From: Lachnospiraceae bacterium
Lineage (GTDB): Bacteria; Bacillota; Clostridia; Lachnospirales; Lachnospiraceae
DNA length: 64,000 nucleotides
Direction: 5' to 3'
NCBI GenBank assembly: GCA_017434885.1
Contig: JAFSGE010000030.1
Span: 1-64,000 of the forward strand
In this document: piece after piece, positions 46,498 through 55,029 of the stretch
How positions within the stretch are numbered: the stretch's first letter is position 1
Layout: each line of letters starts with the position of its first letter
Notes under the pieces: generated by a model
Told to the model about the DNA's origin: nothing
Databases searched by the model: none
The model's input: only the letters and a program-made list of their open reading frames with translations
Translations under genes and position numbers: made by a program

Positions 46498-47568
46498 ATG
46501 AATGAAAAGGCAGTTAATAATTTGGTTAATGTTATTAAAGAAAATATTCGGGGAAGAGAAATTGTATTTTATGGAAAAAATTTAGAATTAAAAACTGCAT
46601 TAGAAAGAAGAGGATATAAGATAACCAAAATTTTTTCCGGTAATGTAAATATTTTACAAGACCAATCTTATCCTGTTTATGACAAAAATTTATTAAAAAA
46701 TCTTGCAGAACAATATTATGTCATTTTTCCTTTCATGCTGGGAGATGGAGGAAAGTTGTTGAAAGGAATAATGGATGAATATAATTATAAATATCTACAA
46801 GATTATGCATTTTATGTAGATGAAATCTGGAAATATGGTGAAAGAAAAAGATGGGATGATGTTACTGGTAACAATGTGCTGGGAGCAAGGCAGGGAACTA
46901 TAATACAGTTTTCGGGAGTCAATAATAAAATAGAAATTGATGATAGTGTATTGATTGAAGAAATATTAAAGATTGAGTGTAAAGGAGATAATAATTATTT
47001 AAAGATAGGAGCTTCTTGTAAATTTCAAGGTAATAATAGAATTTGCTTTGCTGGTAGAAGGTCAACAATAGTAATCGGGAATAATTGCACATTTAGAGGT
47101 AATGTTTTGAGCATATACGATGATGCAAAAATAGTTATTGATAATTTGTCTGATTTTGGCGCAGGTAGTTCCGTTAATACAAATAGTAAATCTAAAGTGA
47201 TCATAGAGAAAGATTGTATGATTTCATGGAATGTAATGATTGAGTCGGGTGATGGACATGCAATTTTTGATGTGGCTACAGGGAAACGAATTAATAATAT
47301 TGTTCAAGAAGATGGAAGCTGTAATAGCATAGAAATAGGAGAACATGTATGGGTTGGAACCAGAGCAATGATATTAGGAGGGAAAACAATAATTGGTAAA
47401 GGCAGTGTAATAGGGGCTCAAAGTGTTGCAAAAGGTAAATATCCTAATAATGTAACAATTGCAGGTGCGCCTGCACGAGTAATAAAAGAAAATATTGCAT
47501 GGGCAAGAAGAAATTTGGTAGATGACATTACACTGTGTGGAGAGTATGTTGATTATACTCAAAAATAG
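46498..47568 (+). CDS. Hexapeptide-repeat acyltransferase
   Basis: About 356 residues. The N-terminal 120 residues form an alpha/beta segment (GREIVFYGKNLELKTALERRGYKI). Then come left-handed beta-helix repeats (from about 135 to 340) with the usual acceptor-site pattern HVWVGTRAMILGGKTIIGKGSVIGAQSVAKG and the end NVTIAGAPARVIK. It probably O-acetylates a sugar. CGGAGAA fits ATG 46498; the ATG at 46480 lacks a ribosome site. Confidence 0.82.
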   Translation: MNEKAVNNLVNVIKENIRGREIVFYGKNLELKTALERRGYKITKIFSGNVNILQDQSYPVYDKNLLKNLAEQYYVIFPFMLGDGGKLLKGIMDEYNYKYLQDYAFYVDEIWKYGERKRWDDVTGNNVLGARQGTIIQFSGVNNKIEIDDSVLIEEILKIECKGDNNYLKIGASCKFQGNNRICFAGRRSTIVIGNNCTFRGNVLSIYDDAKIVIDNLSDFGAGSSVNTNSKSKVIIEKDCMISWNVMIESGDGHAIFDVATGKRINNIVQEDGSCNSIEIGEHVWVGTRAMILGGKTIIGKGSVIGAQSVAKGKYPNNVTIAGAPARVIKENIAWARRNLVDDITLCGEYVDYTQK

Positions 47569-47611
47569 TATACATAGAAATTTATTTTAAAGAAGTAGAG
47601 GGGAGAAAAGA

Positions 47612-48403
47612 ATGAATCATATAAAACGTTTTGCTATTGACACAAAAAAATACCTTTCCTACGCCCTCCGCTCTGCCAAAGCGGATCTAAAATCCGAAGT
47701 GGCAAATTCTTATCTTGACTGGCTTTGGTGGCTGATAGAACCTTTCTGCACTATGCTGATTTACACTTTGATATTTGGTGTCGTGTTTAATGCATCGGAG
47801 CAATACTTTCCAATATTTATATTTATTGGTATCACCATGTGGGGATTTTTTTCACGGAGTATATCAGGTAGCGTGAATATGGTCAGAATGAATCGGGCAA
47901 TTATTACCAAAGTATACATGCCTAAATACATATTGCTTTTCTCAAAAATGCTTGTTAACGGATTCAAGATGCTTGTTTCGTTTGGTATAGTAATCCTGAT
48001 GATGATAGTATTTGGGGTTGCACCTACGGTGAGTATTATATGGGCAGTTCCTATTTTTCTGATTTTATTTCTTTTTACCTTTGGAGTGGGAACTATCATG
48101 ATGCATTACGGGGTGTATGTAAGTGATTTGTCATACATAACGGGAATCGTGCTAAATATGCTGATGTATCTGACAGGAACCTTTTACTCGGTTGCAAAAA
48201 GGATTCCGGCACCATTTGGTGAACTTTTGGAGAAGTGCAATCCGGTTGCTTTTTTGATATCGTCTATGCGAAATGCACTTTTGTATGGACAAGCACCGGA
48301 CTTGATGCTGATGCTGGTGTGGACAGTGGCATCACTTGTGTTGATAATCCTTGGTACATTGACAATTTACAACAATGAAAATGCATATGTTAAGGTGATA
48401 TAA
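47612..48403 (+). CDS. Polysaccharide ABC exporter permease (Wzm/TagG type)
   Basis: A 263-residue ABC-2 permease with an amphipathic N-terminus and six membrane helices. YLDWLWWLIEPFCTMLIYTLIFG matches the family. It exports undecaprenyl-linked polysaccharide with the ATPase at 48403, whose start overlaps its stop. GAGGGGAG is 8 nt upstream. Confidence 0.92.
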   Translation: MNHIKRFAIDTKKYLSYALRSAKADLKSEVANSYLDWLWWLIEPFCTMLIYTLIFGVVFNASEQYFPIFIFIGITMWGFFSRSISGSVNMVRMNRAIITKVYMPKYILLFSKMLVNGFKMLVSFGIVILMMIVFGVAPTVSIIWAVPIFLILFLFTFGVGTIMMHYGVYVSDLSYITGIVLNMLMYLTGTFYSVAKRIPAPFGELLEKCNPVAFLISSMRNALLYGQAPDLMLMLVWTVASLVLIILGTLTIYNNENAYVKVI

Positions 48404-49137
48404 TGAGTGAAGAAAGAAAACTTGCGATAGAAGTGAAAGATGTCAGCATTAATTATCGCATTTTAAATAGTGTTTCCGTGCGGAAATCATTTCTTAGAAA
48501 AAGAGTGCATGAAGAAGTCTTTGAAGCGGTTAAGCATATATCTTTTGAAATAGAAGAGGGAGGCATTCTTGGCATTATCGGGCAGAATGGTAGTGGGAAG
48601 TCAACATTGCTTCGATCTATCGCGGGAGTATTTGCTCCTAACGCCGGAGAAATTGATTTGCATAATCATTCTGTTTCGTTAATGGCGTTGGGAGTTGGAT
48701 TTAAAGATAATCTATCAGGACGCGAAAATATTATTTTATCAGGCATGTTGCTTGGATTTTCGGAAAAAGAAATTTTAGAAAAAATGGATGAAATTATTGA
48801 GTTTTCGGAAATTGGAGATTTTATAGACCGGCCGGTTAGAACATACTCAAGCGGAATGCATTCTAAACTGGCATTTTCAATTACTGCAATGCTAGAGACT
48901 GATATTATGTTAGTGGATGAAGTGCTCAGTGTTGGTGATGAGAGGTTTAAGAAGAAAAGTCTTGCGAAAATGAAATCACTGATTAATGATAAAAACAGAA
49001 CAGTGATAATTGTTTCTCACAGTATTCCTACATTAAAGGAATTGTGTGATAAAGTATTGTGGATTCATGCAGGCGAGATAAAGGAAATGGGAGAACCGGA
49101 AACTGTTTTAAAGAATTATGTGGAGTTTATGAAGTAG
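48403..49137 (+). CDS. Polysaccharide ABC exporter ATPase (Wzt/TagH type)
   Basis: A 244-residue ATPase. Walker A is GQNGSGKST at 60-68, the signature is SSGMH at 149-153, and Walker B is IMLVDE near 168-173. It lacks the C-terminal carbohydrate-binding domain of long Wzt proteins, so the polymer is probably exported without recognition of a capped end, as in galactan-type systems (inference). Confidence 0.93.
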   Translation: MSEERKLAIEVKDVSINYRILNSVSVRKSFLRKRVHEEVFEAVKHISFEIEEGGILGIIGQNGSGKSTLLRSIAGVFAPNAGEIDLHNHSVSLMALGVGFKDNLSGRENIILSGMLLGFSEKEILEKMDEIIEFSEIGDFIDRPVRTYSSGMHSKLAFSITAMLETDIMLVDEVLSVGDERFKKKSLAKMKSLINDKNRTVIIVSHSIPTLKELCDKVLWIHAGEIKEMGEPETVLKNYVEFMK

Positions 49138-49159
49138 TAGAAAATTATAAGGTTAATAT

Positions 49160-49206
49160 GGGTGTCCCATAAGTTGTAAGATGACTTACGAGACACCCTG
49201 TTTATT
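49160..49206 (+). terminator. Terminator between convergent genes
   Basis: GGGTGTC (49160-49166) pairs with GACACCC (49192-49198), with an inner AAGT/ACTT stem, followed by TGTTTATT. It separates the exporter ATPase from the reversed Rpn gene. Confidence 0.65.
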
Positions 49207-50442
49207 AGGATTGATATTGTGCGAGTTGAGCTTTTAGTTCTTCAATGATACGATTCTGCTCGGCAAGAGTAGCGTCTCTTTCGGCAAGAGTAGCGTCTCT
49301 TTCAGCAAGAGTAGCGTCTCTTTCGGCAAGAGTAGCGTCTCTTTCAGCAAGAGTAGCGTCTCTTTCAGCAAGAGTAGCGTCTTTTTCGGCAAGAGAAGCG
49401 TCTTTTTCGGCAAGAGAAGCGTTTTTTTCCGCAAGGACGGACTCAGTCTCTGCAAGGGCAGACTCAGTTTCAGCGATTTTTGCCATGTTTTTTGCAATTG
49501 TTTCTTCCTGTTGTTTAATGGTATTTTTCATATCCTCGCACATATACATGACAGTGTTTCTGTCCATGATGGCTAAAGCTTCGGAATACATAGTAATTAA
49601 CTCCTTTGGGTTGGTTCGGAATTCGCAGATTTCTTTGTAATATTCTGCAAATTCCGGATATGCATTAACAAGTTTTACAATATCAGCAGGGGCATCGGAA
49701 CTTAAAAAAGTTAACCAAGCATCTAACTCTGTAGTTATATTGTGTACTACTTCATGAAAGGTGTCAAGTGAGATGTAAGTTGTGTTCTCTAAAAAGTTTA
49801 TTTTAGCTCCGCTATCCATATACTGTATTTTTTTGTGAATATAGGAAGGAGAAACCTCACGAAATTCTTTGGAACTGTGTTCCATAAGAGTAATGATATG
49901 AATTGGTTTCATCTTCCTAAAATTGAAGTTTGGTTCTTTAAAGTCAGCTTTTAGTTTAGCGTATTGACGCATGATAAAATCTGACGTATAGCAGCTACAG
50001 CGTTCGCCGGGAAAATAGTAACCTACTTTTTGCATTTCCAAATCAAAGAAGGAACCGTTTGAAAGTTTTACTGCGATATCAAAGATAACCAGACTGGCAT
50101 CCGCGGAGAGGCGCATGCCCTCGAGGGGAAGAACTTCTATTATTTTTAAGTCTTCCTGAAAGATAGCGGCCAAAACTTTTCCAAACGTTCTTTATGTAAA
50201 TAGGGATTAAAAATGTGTTGGAAAAAAACGTCATAAGAAATCGGAAGACCTTGGCTGCCACAGATAAATGAAAGAATTCGTTTCTGATGGTCAGGTTCAA
50301 AGTCAGAAAATGTCCGGTAAGCGTTTGCATCTGATTTAATCATGTCCAGTGCAGTTTCGACAGAAACCGGTGGTCCCATGATATCGCGGAAAGAATAAGT
50401 AGAGTTACCTGTTACTAAAGTGTTTGATGTTCTTTTGTCCAT
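49205..50442 (-). pseudogene. Rpn/PD-(D/E)XK nuclease family transposase, frameshifted
   Basis: The first 90 residues start at 50442 (MDKRTSNTLVTGNSTYSFRD, ribosome site AAAGGA) and read through LPISYDVFFQHIFNPYLHKERLEKF. The next frame continues LAAIFQEDLKIIEVLPLEGM, the normal continuation in this family. One T is missing from a run at 50172-50175 (TTTT where TTTTT would keep frame). The nuclease core (LVIFDIAVKL, FDLEMQKVGYYFPGERCSCYTSDF) is intact, as is a coiled-coil tail of LAERDAT repeats. It is a pseudogene unless the shift is a sequencing error or programmed. Confidence 0.8.
49261..49428 (-). repeat. 21-bp tandem repeat, 8 units, in the Rpn coiled coil
   Basis: Eight near-identical 21-bp units (plus strand CGGCAAGAGTAGCGTCTCTTT) encode heptads LAERDAT, with the last ones LAEKDAS. 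Because each unit is exactly one coiled-coil heptad, unit number can change without breaking the frame. Confidence 0.95.
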
Positions 50443-50747
50443 AGATATGTCCTTTCTTAAATGAAGATATGGAATCTGATAAGCGACGCGCATATAGGAG
50501 CAGATTCCGAAATTAATTTGAATAAATGTATAACAGTGCATGCAACTGCTTTTATTGTGATTTTTATAGCATAAAGAAAAACGAATTGCAATAAAAATGA
50601 AAACGAATATATGTAGAAAAAATTGCGCGAATTCAAGATGTAATTTGGGTGAATGCACAATATGTTGTATGTGTAGAGAAAAAATGCGGTGAAAAACACA
50701 ATATTTTGTGTTGTGCAAAATGCGAAATGCAGATGGAGGAAATGCAT
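50443..50747. other. Intergenic region with hairpins, no gene supported
   Basis: Between the reversed Rpn gene and a glycosyltransferase. GGAATCTG near 50470 is inverted as CAGATTCC near 50502. AACACAA and TTGTGTT form a stem at about 50695-50712 close to the GT start. A weak plus-strand promoter (TTGCAA, 17 bases, ATATGT) is possible near 50587. No ORF with a ribosome site is seen. Confidence 0.4.
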
Positions 50748-51833
50748 ATGATAAAAACGAATATATGGTTATCTATAATCATACCTGTGTATAATGTAGA
50801 ATCTTATATTGTGAAGTGTCTGGAAAGTATTGTATGTAATGTTTTGAAATGTAAAGACAAAGTGGAGGTAATTGTTATTAATGACGGTTCCTCAGATGAT
50901 TCGGGGAGAATTGCTGATAGCTATGCGGCAAAATACGATTTTGTGCAAGTGGTACATAAGAAAAATGAAGGTGTAGCAGAAGCGAGAAATACAGGGATAG
51001 AGCTTGCAAAAGGGGAATGGCTTTATTTTGTGGATTCCGATGACTGGCTAACAGATGATGCACTTGTTAGTATGTACCAATGTTGTAGGGAATACGAAAG
51101 CGTAGATATTATTTTGTTTGATGCGGTAAAAAATATAGGAGACAGGGAAGAAATATGGGAGCATTTTCCCTCAGACAGAGTATGGTGTGACAAAGCAGGG
51201 ATAAGAGCGCTACAAAGAAAAGTGTTGTATCATAAAGGGATGCCTCTTGCGGCTCCATGGGATAAGATATACCGAAAAGAATATTTAGATAAAAACAATA
51301 TCCGGTTTCAGAAGAAACTGAAGGTATTGGACGATATGGTATTCAACGTAGAAGCCTTTGGTGCGACGGATGAGGTTGTCTATTGTAAGAAACAAATATA
51401 TCATTACAGATATGTTGCGGATTCCATAACAAATAGTTATAAGCCGGACAGAGTAGAGCAAGACCGGGTGGTGTGGAATTATCTTCAAGAGTATATGAAA
51501 ACTATGTTTGATGCAGAAAAAAGTAAAAACACTGAAGCAGAACTATTTTTGCAGTCATATTATTGTCGTGTAATTAAATCTTTTAGCATATGCTGTCGGC
51601 TATGTTTTTTTAATCCTCTAAACGAAAAAAGCATGCAAAACAAAATTAGAAAAGTAAAAAAAGTATTAACCGAATCACCATACAATGAAGCATTCCGATT
51701 GGTAAAGTTAAAGAATATTGAGTGGAAGCTTAAAATAGTAGTATTCATGGGACGAAGCGGAATGGGAGCCGGAATTTATTTACTTCATTGCCTTTATATG
51801 TTACAGCGGAGATGGGAAGAAAAGAAAGGATAG
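50748..51833 (+). CDS. GT2 (GT-A) glycosyltransferase
   Basis: A 361-residue enzyme. LSIIIPVYNVESYIVKCLESI at the start, VINDGSSDDS, NEGVAEARNTGIELAKGEW and the metal motif FVDSDDWL are classical GT2 features. A C-terminal extension of about 130 residues has no membrane helix. It is likely a polymer or side-chain transferase of the surface polysaccharide. The ATG follows ATGGAGGA by 7 nt; upstream in-frame codons lack a ribosome site. Confidence 0.9.
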   Translation: MIKTNIWLSIIIPVYNVESYIVKCLESIVCNVLKCKDKVEVIVINDGSSDDSGRIADSYAAKYDFVQVVHKKNEGVAEARNTGIELAKGEWLYFVDSDDWLTDDALVSMYQCCREYESVDIILFDAVKNIGDREEIWEHFPSDRVWCDKAGIRALQRKVLYHKGMPLAAPWDKIYRKEYLDKNNIRFQKKLKVLDDMVFNVEAFGATDEVVYCKKQIYHYRYVADSITNSYKPDRVEQDRVVWNYLQEYMKTMFDAEKSKNTEAELFLQSYYCRVIKSFSICCRLCFFNPLNEKSMQNKIRKVKKVLTESPYNEAFRLVKLKNIEWKLKIVVFMGRSGMGAGIYLLHCLYMLQRRWEEKKG

Positions 51834-51836
51834 CAG

Positions 51837-52838
51837 ATGCCGACACAAATTTGCAAAAGATATTTTAAGAATAGGAAGGTACTATTTATTACAACCAAAA
51901 ACCTGGATTATATCAGAAACGTGCAGGAAATTACGGCTATAAGAGAAGCGTCAGAGAAATGTGTGGTAATTGGTTCTTACAGTAAGTTTTACTTGGTTCG
52001 ACTGTTAACTGTGTTTTTTTGCGTTTTTTTTACAAAGTCAAATCAATTTGACTCTGTTTTTATAGGATTTGCCCCACAGCTTGTGATTCCCTTCTTCTCG
52101 CGGAAATGGAGAAAAAACAGTGTTGTTATTGATTTCTTTATTTCGCTCTATGATACACTTTGCTTTGACCGTAAAAAACTGAAACCGGGCAGTGTAGGTG
52201 GAAGACTGTTGCATCGCTTGGATAAAATGACTTTGGAATATGCAGATGTGGTTGTTTGTGATACAAATGCACACAGGCAATATTTTGCTGAGGAATTTCA
52301 TATTTCTGAAAAAAAGTTTTATATATGGTATTTGCATGCTGATACATCAATTTATTATTCTATGAAGATAATGAAACCGAAGGAGATAAAAGATAAGTAT
52401 GTTGTACTTTATTTCGGAAGTGTACTTTCTCTGCAGGGAGTTGATGTAGTGCTTCGAGCAATGGAATTGTTAAAAGAAGAGAAACGCTTACATTTTTTTT
52501 TCATAGGTCCTATAAAAGATAAAGCACTGATAAAGATAAAGCCGGTATCGGATAATATTACATATGTTGAATGGTTGCCGCAGGAAAAATTGGCAGAGTA
52601 TATTGCTATGTCGGATTTGTGTCTGGCGGGACATTTTAATGATTCTGTTCAGAAGGCTGCAAGAACCATTCCGGGAAAAGCGTACATTTATCAGGCAATG
52701 GGTAAAAAAATGATTCTTGGAGAAAATCCGGCAAACAGGGAAGTGTTTGAAGAAGGAGAGAAAATTTTGTTTGTGCGGATGGGTGATGAGAAGACGTTAG
52801 CCGAGAAGATTTTGGAGGCATTAAAGGCGGAAAAATAA
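51837..52838 (+). CDS. GT4-like glycosyltransferase
   Basis: A 333-residue protein with a GT-B pattern. The C-terminal half has VVLYFGSVLSLQGVDVVLRAMELL, FFIGP, WLPQEKLAEYIAMSDLCLAG and the final GKAYIYQAMGKKMI-E motif near the donor site. The N-terminal half is weakly conserved. It starts 3 nt after the preceding GT2 stop, so the two are co-expressed. The sugar is unknown. Confidence 0.82.
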   Translation: MPTQICKRYFKNRKVLFITTKNLDYIRNVQEITAIREASEKCVVIGSYSKFYLVRLLTVFFCVFFTKSNQFDSVFIGFAPQLVIPFFSRKWRKNSVVIDFFISLYDTLCFDRKKLKPGSVGGRLLHRLDKMTLEYADVVVCDTNAHRQYFAEEFHISEKKFYIWYLHADTSIYYSMKIMKPKEIKDKYVVLYFGSVLSLQGVDVVLRAMELLKEEKRLHFFFIGPIKDKALIKIKPVSDNITYVEWLPQEKLAEYIAMSDLCLAGHFNDSVQKAARTIPGKAYIYQAMGKKMILGENPANREVFEEGEKILFVRMGDEKTLAEKILEALKAEK

Positions 52839-52877
52839 TTTGTAATAATATTATTCAGTAAAAAAATTAACTTATTC

Positions 52878-52926
52878 TTGTCAACGATGTGTTTCTGTGT
52901 TATTATACTTGAAACACATCGTTTTT
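52878..52926 (+). terminator. Terminator hairpin overlapping a promoter-like sequence
   Basis: CGATGTGTTT (52885-52894) pairs with AAACACATCG (52912-52921) followed by TTTTT. The same stretch holds TTGTCA (52878-52883), 17 bases and TATTAT (52901-52906), a good promoter for the next gene. Both readings may be true. Confidence 0.65.
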
Positions 52927-53070
52927 CTATGATGTTCTAATTTCAATCAGGAATCACAGCTTCAATTCAAAGAAATTCAAGCAGATATCCCGAAAAAACA
53001 AATTAATTATGAGGGCATGGATATAGACTGCTATATTTTTTGTATACCATGCCGGGAAGGAAGGTATGCA

Positions 53071-54291
53071 ATGAAAAAAGAAAATTGCAAGATGAGAAAA
53101 ACAGAATTGAAAAATTCTAAGGTAAAAGACAGTTCCAGTAAAATTATTTTTGGAGACCCGGTACTGTGTTCTCAGTTTCTTAGGGGATACACAGAAATTC
53201 CATTACTAAAAGAGGTACAACCGGAGGATATTGAAGATGTGTCGGAACGTTATGTACATATGTTTACAGAGGAGAGAAATTCGGATGTTGTTAAGAAAGT
53301 TCATTTAAAAAATAGCGAAATGCCGTTTTATTTAGTTTCTCTTATTGAACATAAATCAAAAGTGGATTATAATGTAGTTATGCAGATACTGCGATATATG
53401 GTTTTCATATGGGAAGACTATGAAAGGGAAATGGAAAAGAAAAAATCAGGAATTAGCAAGACGAAAGATTTTAAATATCCGCCGGTACTTCCAATTGTTT
53501 ATTATGACGGTGCAGACAATTGGACAGCTGCATTGGAATTAAAACAACGAATTTGCTTAAGTGATATATTGAAGGAATATATTCCTGATTTTAAATGTCT
53601 GCTGGTTCAGTTAAATGATTACAGTAACAAAGAATTAATGCAAAAGCAGGATGAACTGTCGGTTATTATGATGATTAATAAGCTTCATGAAGCGGCAGAT
53701 TTCCCGCTTTTGGAAAAAGAAGTAAGCGCAGAATATTTAAAAAGTGTGATGCAAAAGTCGCCGGAATATTTGTTGAACATTATTTCCAATGTAGTCGAAA
53801 TTTTGTTGTTGAAGTTAGATATGCCACAGGATGAAGTAGTTGCGTTTACAGACCGGATAAAGGAGCGGAATATGGGAGAATTATTTGCGAATTTTAAAGG
53901 GTATAGCGTGCCGGAAATGCGTAAGAAATTGCGTGCTGAAATGCAAGATGATGTTCGAAAAGAGGTATGTGAACAAATACGAAACGAAGTAAGGGAAGAG
54001 ATTCGTAATGAAGTAAAAGAAGAAGTACGCAGTGAAGTAAAAGAAGAAGTACGCAGTGAAGTAAAAGAAGAAGTACGCAGTGAAGTAAAAGAAGAAGTAC
54101 GCAGTGAAGTAAAAGAAGAAGTACGTAATGAAGTGTGGAAGGAAGTCTACGAAGAAAATCTTGCAATGATAATTAAAATTGCAAGAAATTTAAATACATC
54201 AAAAGAATCAGTAATACAGCAAGTCCTGGAACAGTACGGATTGGATGAATCTGAAGCGACGGAAAAAGTAGAACAGTACTGGGAATATTAG
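53071..54291 (+). CDS. Rpn family nuclease/transposase-like protein with repeat coiled coil
   Basis: A 406-residue protein. Residues 30-130 match the Rpn/YhgA PD-(D/E)XK fold: FLRGYTEIPLLKEVQPEDIEDVSERY, SDVVKKVHL, LIEHKSKVDYNVVMQILRYM (catalytic E-x-K and Q). The C-terminal third is a long charged coiled coil of EVREEI / EVKEEVRS repeats, then a short helical domain (ESVIQQVLEQYGLDESEA). Rpn proteins are DNA endonucleases linked to recombination; some act in phage defence. AAGG sites precede the ATG. Intact, unlike the relative at 49205. Confidence 0.85.
   Translation: MKKENCKMRKTELKNSKVKDSSSKIIFGDPVLCSQFLRGYTEIPLLKEVQPEDIEDVSERYVHMFTEERNSDVVKKVHLKNSEMPFYLVSLIEHKSKVDYNVVMQILRYMVFIWEDYEREMEKKKSGISKTKDFKYPPVLPIVYYDGADNWTAALELKQRICLSDILKEYIPDFKCLLVQLNDYSNKELMQKQDELSVIMMINKLHEAADFPLLEKEVSAEYLKSVMQKSPEYLLNIISNVVEILLLKLDMPQDEVVAFTDRIKERNMGELFANFKGYSVPEMRKKLRAEMQDDVRKEVCEQIRNEVREEIRNEVKEEVRSEVKEEVRSEVKEEVRSEVKEEVRSEVKEEVRNEVWKEVYEENLAMIIKIARNLNTSKESVIQQVLEQYGLDESEATEKVEQYWEY
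54010..54129 (+). repeat. 24-bp tandem repeat, 5 units, in the Rpn coiled coil
   Basis: Five units of GAAGTAAAAGAAGAAGTACG plus CAGT (the last ending TAAT), each coding eight residues (EVKEEVRS), with the first four identical in sequence. Near-perfect DNA identity shows recent expansion. Confidence 0.95.
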
Positions 54292-54330
54292 GAAAAAAAC
54301 CGGATTTTGTAAAAGCAACAAGTGTTTTAA

Positions 54331-54357
54331 ATGTGCGGGGCTTCCCGCACATTTTTT
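54331..54357 (+). terminator. Intrinsic terminator after the Rpn gene
   Basis: ATGTGCGGG (54331-54339) pairs with CCCGCACAT (54344-54352) around a tetraloop, followed by TTTTT. Confidence 0.9.
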
Positions 54358-54358
54358 G

Positions 54359-54402
54359 TTGACATAACATTTTATTCATTGTAAAATAATAACATATGTT
54401 AT
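54359..54402 (+). promoter_or_regulatory. Promoter and palindromic operator of the TetR gene
   Basis: A perfect TTGACA (54359-54364), 17 bases and TAAAAT (54382-54387). The 14-bp palindrome ATAACATATGTTAT (54389-54402) begins just after the -10 box, and ATAACAT also occurs at 54364. This fits autorepression by the TetR protein encoded next. Confidence 0.7.
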
Positions 54403-54427
54403 CACTGACAAAAGAAGGATGAGGGAA

Positions 54428-54973
54428 ATGGCAAGAAAAGAATCAATTACAAAAGAAGATATTTTAAATGCGGCATTTGAATTACTTCAGGAAGAAGGGG
54501 CGGAGCAGGTTACGGCCAGGAAATTGGCAGCAAAGGCAAATTGTTCTACACAGCCGATTTTCCGTATTTACAAAAATATGGAAGAACTGACAGAAGAATT
54601 GTTTACTAAAGCCTGTGATTTTTTTCAGGCATATTATGAGCAGGGCGACAGACAGACGGTAACGCCGTTTGTTCATTTAGGAAATGTTTATATCAAGTTT
54701 GCGGCGGAACATAAAAAGATATTTGAATTTATTTTTCTCTCTACAGAGCGTTTCGGAAGAAGTATGTATGATTTGGTAAATGGCAGCACGGGATGTGTTA
54801 GTAAAGAGATTCAGAGCGCATCGGCACAGGGATGTCAGAATCCAAGCGGTTTATTTATGAAGATGTGGATTTTTATTCACGGAGCCGCCTGTATGTCACT
54901 TACCGGAGACTATGATTTATCAGAGGAAGAAACGGTACAGATGTTAAAAGATTCTTACCATGCATTCCGGTAA
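54428..54973 (+). CDS. TetR-family transcriptional regulator
   Basis: About 181 residues. The N-terminal helix-turn-helix (SITKEDILNAAFELLQEEGAEQVTARKLAAKANCSTQPIFRIYKNMEEL) is typical of TetR. The C-terminal ligand domain resembles the WHG/TetR_C type with FAAEHKKIFEFIFLS. No efflux pump is adjacent, and an RpiR-type regulator follows. ATG 54428 is preferred over 54419 from AAGGATGAGGG spacing. Confidence 0.9.
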   Translation: MARKESITKEDILNAAFELLQEEGAEQVTARKLAAKANCSTQPIFRIYKNMEELTEELFTKACDFFQAYYEQGDRQTVTPFVHLGNVYIKFAAEHKKIFEFIFLSTERFGRSMYDLVNGSTGCVSKEIQSASAQGCQNPSGLFMKMWIFIHGAACMSLTGDYDLSEEETVQMLKDSYHAFR

Positions 54974-55029
54974 ATGCAATAATATGCGGTAATAAAGCCG
55001 TAAGTGAGAATGATTGGAAGGAATAAGAA

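Noticed and set aside
49261-49428. Regular repeats that could suggest a CRISPR array
   Set aside because: Units are contiguous without spacers and encode coiled-coil heptads in frame.
49245-49640. Plus-strand 131-residue reading frame rich in ARVASLS repeats
   Set aside because: It is only the complement of the heptad repeats in the reversed Rpn gene; no ribosome site.
50150-50180. Programmed -1 frameshift in the Rpn gene
   Set aside because: The site AAAGTTTTGG is not a convincing slippery heptamer and the T-run is too short for slippage; a simple deletion or read error is more likely.
50457-50747. Minus-strand 96-residue frame (Phe/His-rich)
   Set aside because: Low-complexity AT-rich translation without a ribosome site.
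53894-54166. Minus-strand 90-residue leucine-rich frame
   Set aside because: Antisense shadow of the 24-bp repeats in the 53071 gene.
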